From Armatimonadota bacterium (GTDB lineage: Bacteria > Sysuimicrobiota > Sysuimicrobiia > Sysuimicrobiales > Humicultoraceae): DNA of 10,855 nucleotides. The notes below the pieces were generated by a model. It did not search any database and was not told the DNA's origin. It saw only the letters and a list, made by a program, of their open reading frames with translations. How positions within the stretch are numbered: the first letter of the stretch is position 1; every line of letters starts with the position of its first letter. The stretch is taken from contig JACQGZ010000253.1 in assembly GCA_016199305.1 (NCBI GenBank), positions 1 through 10,855 on the forward strand, written 5' to 3'. Positions 7,271-10,855 of the stretch are shown here, one piece after another. The position numbers were made by a program, and so were the translations under genes.

Positions 7271-8020
7271 TCAGTGGCGCGCCGCCCTGCGCGCGAGGAA
7301 GAGGGTGCGGCCGACGTTCCCGGTCATCCCCAGGTCCCGCTCCGCTTCCCGGGTCGAGATCTCGCCGAAGCCAGCTTCGCCCAGGACGCCGCGCACCTCG
7401 GCCTCGGTGTAGCAGCGTTGCACCAGGGTCACGTCCGACCGCCGCCAGACGCCTCCCTCCAGCCGGAACATCGTGATCTCGTTCCGGCCGACCCTCTCAT
7501 CCGGGTCGAACCGGGCGCGCACCGCGCAGACGTTGTCCTCCTCCACGAACGCCACGGACCCTCGCCAGCGCGCCCGATAGCCCCCCTCCATGTTGAGGTC
7601 GAAGAGGAAGCGGCCGCCGTCGAGCAGGGCCGCGTGGACGTTGCGGAAGACCGCCGTCAATTCGTCGAGCGACATGATGTGGTTCAGGCTGTCAAAGGTC
7701 GAGAGAACCCCATGGTAGGCGGCCGGCAGCAAGAAGCGGCGGGCATCGGCGGCGACGAACTCGACGCCGGGAGCATTGGCGCGCGCCAGCGCCAGCATCG
7801 CCTCCGATCCGTCCAGCCCCGTGACCCGGAACCCCTGGGCGTGGAGGACGCCCGCCAGCTGGCCGGTGCCGCAGCAGAGGTCCAGGATGCGGGCCTCCGG
7901 CGGCAGGTGGGAGAGGAGCAGCTGCTCGATCACCGCCAGGAACCGGCTGGCGAAGGTACCACCCCAGTAGCGGTTGTAGAACCAGGCGAAGGCGTCGTAG
8001 TCCTCGTAGCGCTCACTCAT
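7271..8020 (-). CDS. Class I SAM-dependent methyltransferase
   Basis: The 249-aa protein starts MSERYEDYDAFAWFYNRYWG. Rossmann motif I is ILDLCCGTGQLAGVL (residues 45-59), the acidic residue after strand 2 is in VTGLDGSEAML (Asp70), motif II is VEFVAADARRF, and strand 4 contains GVLSTFDSLNHI. The C-terminal half carries the substrate part with VTLVQRCYTEAEVRGVLGEAGF, typical of small-molecule methyltransferases. It lacks the conserved cysteine set expected of ArsM arsenite methyltransferases. The substrate cannot be assigned. The ATG at 8020 overlaps the TGA of the upstream methyltransferase as ATGA, with a GAGGGG Shine-Dalgarno just upstream; a longer in-frame start at 8059 is unlikely. Confidence 0.88.
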   Translation of the reverse strand: MSERYEDYDAFAWFYNRYWGGTFASRFLAVIEQLLLSHLPPEARILDLCCGTGQLAGVLHAQGFRVTGLDGSEAMLALARANAPGVEFVAADARRFLLPAAYHGVLSTFDSLNHIMSLDELTAVFRNVHAALLDGGRFLFDLNMEGGYRARWRGSVAFVEEDNVCAVRARFDPDERVGRNEITMFRLEGGVWRRSDVTLVQRCYTEAEVRGVLGEAGFGEISTREAERDLGMTGNVGRTLFLARRAARH

Positions 8021-8740
8021 CTCTTCGCCCCTCGCGGCATCGGCGCGATACCGATGCACAGCCCGCGCCCCATCAGCCCCTTGCGGTCAACGATGACCTC
8101 GAGTCCCGCGCCGCGCAGCGCCGCCGCATATTGCGTGAAGCTGAAGAGACCGAGCCGATGACGCTCGGTGAAGTGCTTGATCCGTCCCCGCTGGGCCACC
8201 AGGTAGTGAAAGTCGAGGACCGACTGACCACGCGCCAGCCGGGTGACATTCATCCGGGCAACCTTCAGGTCGGGGTGACCGACAAACTGTCCATCCGTGC
8301 GGCCGGCTTTGAATCGCTCGGGGGTCAGCCAGGGCTCGATGATCAGCACGCCGCCCGGACGAAGGTGGCGGGCCATCGTCTCGACCGCCCGGGCGAAGCC
8401 GGGAGAGCGTCGTCGCGTAGCCGATGGCGCTGAACAGACAGGTCACCACATCGAAGCGGCGGCCCAGGGCGAACCGCACCATGTCGCCCCGGTGATAGAC
8501 GACGTCGGGGTGCTTGCGCCGGGCGATCGCCAGCAGCCTGGGGTCGAGGTCGAGCCCCTCGACCGCGTAGCGCCCTTTGAGGAAGGTGATGTGCCCGCCG
8601 GTGCCGCAGGCGACATCGAGCAGGGCATTGCCGGGGGAGCGCTTGTACCGCCAGATCAGCGCGTGGAGGCGGCGAGCCTCCCCCTTGTAGTCCTTCCAGG
8701 CGTAGAGGGCATCGTAGTAGGCGGCGGACTTCCTAAACAC
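8017..8740 (-). pseudogene. TylM1/DesVI-like SAM-dependent methyltransferase, frameshifted
   Basis: Two frames together make one methyltransferase of about 240 aa. The N-terminal part starts at GTG 8740 (FRKSAAYYDALYAWKDYKGEA, motif I LLDVACGTGGHITFL, then YHRGDMVRF and CLFSAIGYATTL). The C-terminal part reads MARHLRPGGVLIIEPWLTPERF, then IKHFTERHRLGLFSFTQYAAALRGAGLEV and GLCIGIAP. The order and motifs match sugar N,N-dimethyltransferases of the TylM1/DesVI type. The frames join if one C is removed from the CCC run at 8401-8403 (minus strand), restoring TLSGFARAVETMARHLRPGG. Everything else is intact, so this is either a recent lesion or a sequencing/assembly error. The GTG overlaps the ArsC-like gene's TAG by eight bases, and its TGA overlaps the next gene's ATG. 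Confidence 0.82.
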
Positions 8741-9143
8741 CGCTCTGCGCCTCGCTTTCCAGTTCGGCCCGCAGCCCTGCGATGCGGCCGCGCAACGCAT
8801 CCCGGGTCCGCCGGTGCTCGTCGAGATCGCCGGGGCGCGGGCCCGGCAGCGCCCAGTGGAGCGAGCGGGCTCCGGGGATGACCGGGCAGGCCTCCTCCGC
8901 GCACAGGCCGACGACCAGGGCCACATCCGGCCCCGCCGCCTCGGCGAGGCCCTTGGGGCGCTGCGGGGAGATGTCGATCCCGACTTCGCCCATGACGGCG
9001 ATTGCCTCAGGCCGCACCCTCGCAGCGGGCTCCGTTCCCGCGGAGCGCGCCCGCCACCCTGGCGGGGGCGCCGCGTTGAAGAACCCCTCCGCCATCTGGG
9101 AGCGGGCGGAGTTTCCGATTCAGACGAACAGGATGGTCTTCAT
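8733..9143 (-). CDS. arsC: Selenocysteine-containing arsenate reductase (ArsC/LMW protein-tyrosine-phosphatase fold); Sec at TGA 9120-9122
   Basis: Read through the TGA at 9120-9122, the frame gives a 136-aa protein beginning MKTILFV-U-IGNSARSQMAE and ending at TAG 8733-8735. The P-loop is C-X5-R-S in this family; here residue 8 is TGA in place of the nucleophilic Cys, with Arg14 and Ser15 retained. Cys81 and Cys86 (LCAEEACPVIPG) fit the resolving pair of thioredoxin-coupled arsenate reductases, and SAGTEPAARVRPEAI and HWALPGP are also family segments. The expected reaction is reduction of arsenate to arsenite in the cytoplasm, with Sec as nucleophile. The ATG at 9143 has a GAGG Shine-Dalgarno (9150-9153). 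A start at the internal ATG 9095 would delete the whole active site. The alternative is a nonsense mutation, but its exact position and the adjoining hairpin favour selenocysteine. It is divergent from the phosphate-transport genes. Confidence 0.85.
9087..9122 (-). promoter_or_regulatory. Candidate bacterial SECIS element within arsC
   Basis: On the minus strand the TGA (9122-9120) is followed by 8 bases, then a perfect 7-bp stem CTCCGCC (9111-9105) / GGCGGAG (9093-9087) enclosing an 11-base loop CGCTCCCAGAT. The loop begins 16 bases after the TGA and has a G at its second position. Bacterial SECIS elements are in-frame hairpins right after the UGA, with the apical loop about 16-37 nt away and a G at its start, bound by SelB. 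The match is good but made by eye. Confidence 0.7.
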
Positions 9144-9296
9144 GGCACGCCTCGGTGTCCGCTTCGGCGGTCGCGGGGGCAGACCCTTCGCCCGCAGGAC
9201 CGACCCGCCGGCAGCGGGACGCCGCCGCGCGGGCAGGCCAGCCCCTGAGCCCGCTCGAATAGGGTAGGGCGAGAGCGGACAAAGGGAGGCGGGACA
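9144..9296. other. Divergent intergenic region between arsC and DUF47-PiT
   Basis: These 153 very GC-rich bases separate the divergent arsenate reductase-like and phosphate-transport operons. They hold both Shine-Dalgarno sequences. The only -10-like strings are weak: TAGGGT at 9260-9265 on the plus strand and overlapping TATT on the minus strand, with no convincing -35. I see no clear operator palindrome and no small gene. Confidence 0.4.
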
Positions 9297-9917
9297 ATGG
9301 CGCTGCGGTGGCTGCCGCGCGAGGAGGTCTTCTTCGACCTGTTCAACCAGGCCGCCCAGAATATCCTGCAGGCGGCCAGGCAGTTGAAGGAGCTGATGGA
9401 CGACTACAGGGACGTGGAGCGGCGGGCCGAGGCGCTGAAGGCCCTGGAGGAGAAGGGCGATGAGATCATCCACACCATCATCGAGCGCCTCAACCGGACG
9501 TTCGTCACCCCGCTGGACCGCGAGGACATCCTGACCCTGGCCAAACAACTGGATAACGTCCTCGACTGGATCGAAGCCTGCGCGGCTCGCATGGCCATCT
9601 ACCGCATCCCCCACGCCACGCCGGAGGCCCAGGAGCTCGCCCACATCATCGTCAACATCTGCGAGGCGATGGTCGAAGGGGTGGGCAGCCTGCGGGGCAA
9701 ACACGATCGGGTGGACGGCGTGGTGCAGGAGATCAACCGCCTGGAGAACCTGGCCGACCACGTGCATCGGGATGCCATCGCCAAACTCTTCGCCGACCAC
9801 GTCGATGCCATCGACGTGATCAAGTGGAAGGAGATCTACGAGACGCTGGAGGAGGCCACCGACCAGGGCGAGGACGTCGCCAACGCGCTCGAATCCATCC
9901 GCGGGAAGAACATGTAG
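9297..9917 (+). CDS. DUF47 (UPF0111) PhoU-like phosphate transport regulator
   Basis: The product is 206 aa, all-helical, predicted cytoplasmic. It begins MALRWLPREEVFFDLFNQAAQNIL, the usual DUF47 opening with a short N-terminal extension. It continues through ALEEKGDEIIHTIIERLNRTFVTPLDREDI, the family's most conserved block, and LDNVLDWIEACAARM. It ends with DAIDVIKWKEIYETLEEATDQGEDVANALESI, the hallmark C-terminal helix. DUF47 proteins are nearly always encoded beside PiT permeases and are thought to modulate them, as PhoU does for Pst. The ATG at 9297 has a GGGAGG Shine-Dalgarno (9284-9289). The stop lies two bases before the PiT GTG, so the two are one operon. Confidence 0.95.
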   Translation: MALRWLPREEVFFDLFNQAAQNILQAARQLKELMDDYRDVERRAEALKALEEKGDEIIHTIIERLNRTFVTPLDREDILTLAKQLDNVLDWIEACAARMAIYRIPHATPEAQELAHIIVNICEAMVEGVGSLRGKHDRVDGVVQEINRLENLADHVHRDAIAKLFADHVDAIDVIKWKEIYETLEEATDQGEDVANALESIRGKNM

Positions 9918-9919
9918 CC

Positions 9920-10855
9920 GTGGACCTGACGGTCCCCGCCGGGCTGATTCCGGTCCTCCTGCTGGTCCTCGCCGCCGAGTTCGTCAACGGCTGGACGGAT
10001 GCGCCGAACGCGATCGCCACGGTCGTCTCCACCCGGGTGCTCGCGCCGATGACGGCCCTGATCATGGCCACCGCGCTGAACATTGTCGGGGCGATGACCG
10101 GCACGGCGGTGGCCGCCACCATCGGCAAGGGGATCATCCGCGCCGACGCGATCGACGCGGTGACGATCGCCGGCGCGATGCTGGCCATCATCATGTGGTC
10201 CACGCTGGCGGCCTTCCGCGGCCTCCCCACCAGCGAGAGCCACGCCCTGGTGGCCGGCCTGGCCGGCGCCGGCCTGGCCGCGGCGGGACCTGGGGTCCTG
10301 CTCGCGGACGGGTGGCGGAAGGTCTTCATCGGCATTGGGTTCTCCACGGTCCTGGGATTCGCCGGCGGCTTCCTCCTCATGGTCGCGGTCTCCTGGATCT
10401 TTCGTCGTACGCCGCTGCGGCTGGCCCGCCGGCTCTTCGGCCGGTTGCAGATGTTGTCGGCGGCCTTCATGGCCTTCAGCCACGGCAGCAACGATGGCCA
10501 GAAGTTCATCGGGGTCTTCACGCTGGCCCTCGTCCTTGGCGGCGTCCTCCCGGAGTTCCGCATCCCGATTTGGGTCATCCTCCTCTGCGCGGGGACAATG
10601 GGCATCGGCACCGCCATCGGCGGCTGGCGCATCGTGGCCACGATGGGGTTGCGCCTGACGAAACTGGAGCCGTATCAGGGGTTCGCCGCCGAGACCGCGG
10701 CCGCGACGGCGATCGAAGTGGCCAGCCGGCTGGGGATCCCCCTCAGCACCACGCACACGATCAATACCGCGATCATGGGCGTGGGGGCCACCCGGCGGCT
10801 GTCAGCGGTGCGCTGGGGGGTGGGGCTGGAGATCGTCACGGCCTGGGTGCTGACC
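9920..10855 (+). CDS. PiT-family low-affinity inorganic phosphate transporter, 3' truncated by window edge
   Basis: The frame opens at GTG 9920 and stays open to the window end (312 codons). It encodes an inner-membrane permease that takes up phosphate, usually as a neutral metal-phosphate complex with protons, or with sodium in some relatives. Both inverted PiT signature repeats are present: EFVNGWTDAPNAIATVVSTR near residue 20 and FSHGSNDGQKFIGVFTLAL near residue 189. The paired LPTSESHALVAGLAG and LSTTHTINTAIMGVGA segments are also seen. The usual NGFHDAANA is here NGWTDAPNA, a known variant. About seven to eight hydrophobic segments are visible. Arsenate, a phosphate mimic, commonly enters by PiT carriers, which is notable beside an arsenate reductase. 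The start is coupled to the preceding DUF47 stop. Confidence 0.95.
   Translation, partial: MDLTVPAGLIPVLLLVLAAEFVNGWTDAPNAIATVVSTRVLAPMTALIMATALNIVGAMTGTAVAATIGKGIIRADAIDAVTIAGAMLAIIMWSTLAAFRGLPTSESHALVAGLAGAGLAAAGPGVLLADGWRKVFIGIGFSTVLGFAGGFLLMVAVSWIFRRTPLRLARRLFGRLQMLSAAFMAFSHGSNDGQKFIGVFTLALVLGGVLPEFRIPIWVILLCAGTMGIGTAIGGWRIVATMGLRLTKLEPYQGFAAETAAATAIEVASRLGIPLSTTHTINTAIMGVGATRRLSAVRWGVGLEIVTAWVLT

Noticed and set aside
7271..8740. Arsenite methyltransferase (ArsM) assignment for the two methyltransferases next to arsC
   Set aside because: The conserved cysteines and N-terminal signature of ArsM are not visible; one resembles sugar N-methyltransferases and the other is a generic class I enzyme.
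8733..9095. ArsC-like gene starting at ATG 9095 (MAEGFF)
   Set aside because: This would lack the whole P-loop and first strand, while MKTILFV and a Shine-Dalgarno lie immediately upstream in the same frame.
9120..9122. TGA as an ordinary nonsense mutation or as a reassigned codon
   Set aside because: TGA serves as a normal terminator in the HIT, pth, molybdoenzyme and DinB genes, so it is not reassigned. Its exact placement at the catalytic Cys with a following hairpin and an intact downstream frame fits selenocysteine better than decay.
9836..10756. Long minus-strand open frames opposite the PiT gene
   Set aside because: The plus frame from GTG 9920 encodes all PiT signatures; the antisense frames are Arg/Gly/Pro-rich shadows.

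Overview
The window is 10,855 bp of dense, very GC-rich bacterial chromosome, with genes abutting or overlapping by a few bases, GTG as well as ATG starts, and no gene-free stretch longer than about 155 bases. The mix (FabF-type synthase, bL25 of the long Ctc/TL5 type, peptidyl-tRNA hydrolase, cytoplasmic YuiH-like molybdoenzyme, DUF47/PiT phosphate transport) is ordinary for a free-living bacterium. The compact GC-rich style resembles deep-branching lineages such as Armatimonadota/Sysuimicrobia-like or Chloroflexota-like bacteria, but nothing here fixes the phylum. TGA is a normal stop in several genes, so the genetic code is standard.

Layout. 1-855 (+): 3' part of a beta-ketoacyl-ACP synthase. 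868-1317 (-): HIT/HINT hydrolase. 1432-1872 (+): AHSA1/SRPBCC protein, overlapping tail-to-tail with 1826-3088 (-), an EntS-like MFS exporter. 3223-4113 (+): a class A beta-lactamase-fold serine hydrolase with no signal peptide and no recognisable Glu166. It is divergent from the exporter across a palindrome-rich intergenic region and overlaps tail-to-tail with 4092-4688 (-), a cytoplasmic sulfite-oxidase-family molybdoenzyme. Upstream of that on the minus strand come pth (4690-5298), an intrinsic terminator, rplY (5386-6072) with a clear TATAAT promoter and a leader hairpin, a truncated membrane-protein gene (6114-6425), a HicB-DinB fusion (6510-7265), a methyltransferase (7271-8020), a frameshifted TylM1/DesVI-like methyltransferase (8017-8740), and an arsenate reductase/LMW-phosphatase-fold gene (8733-9143). 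On the plus strand, 9297-9917 is a DUF47/PhoU-like protein and 9920-10855 the 5' part of a PiT phosphate permease.

The main discovery is the gene at 8733-9143. Its reading frame is interrupted by one in-frame TGA (9120-9122), exactly where the catalytic P-loop cysteine of the ArsC/LMW-PTP family should stand (MKTILFV-TGA-IGNSARSQMAE). The frame is otherwise intact, has a Shine-Dalgarno at the upstream ATG, and an in-frame 7-bp hairpin with an 11-nt loop begins 8 nt after the TGA, as in bacterial SECIS elements. I read it as a selenocysteine-containing arsenate reductase-like protein that ordinary gene callers would start at an internal ATG (9095), losing the active site. It heads a tightly packed cluster with two methyltransferases and a DinB protein. 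It also lies divergently next to a PiT phosphate transporter, the usual entry route of arsenate.
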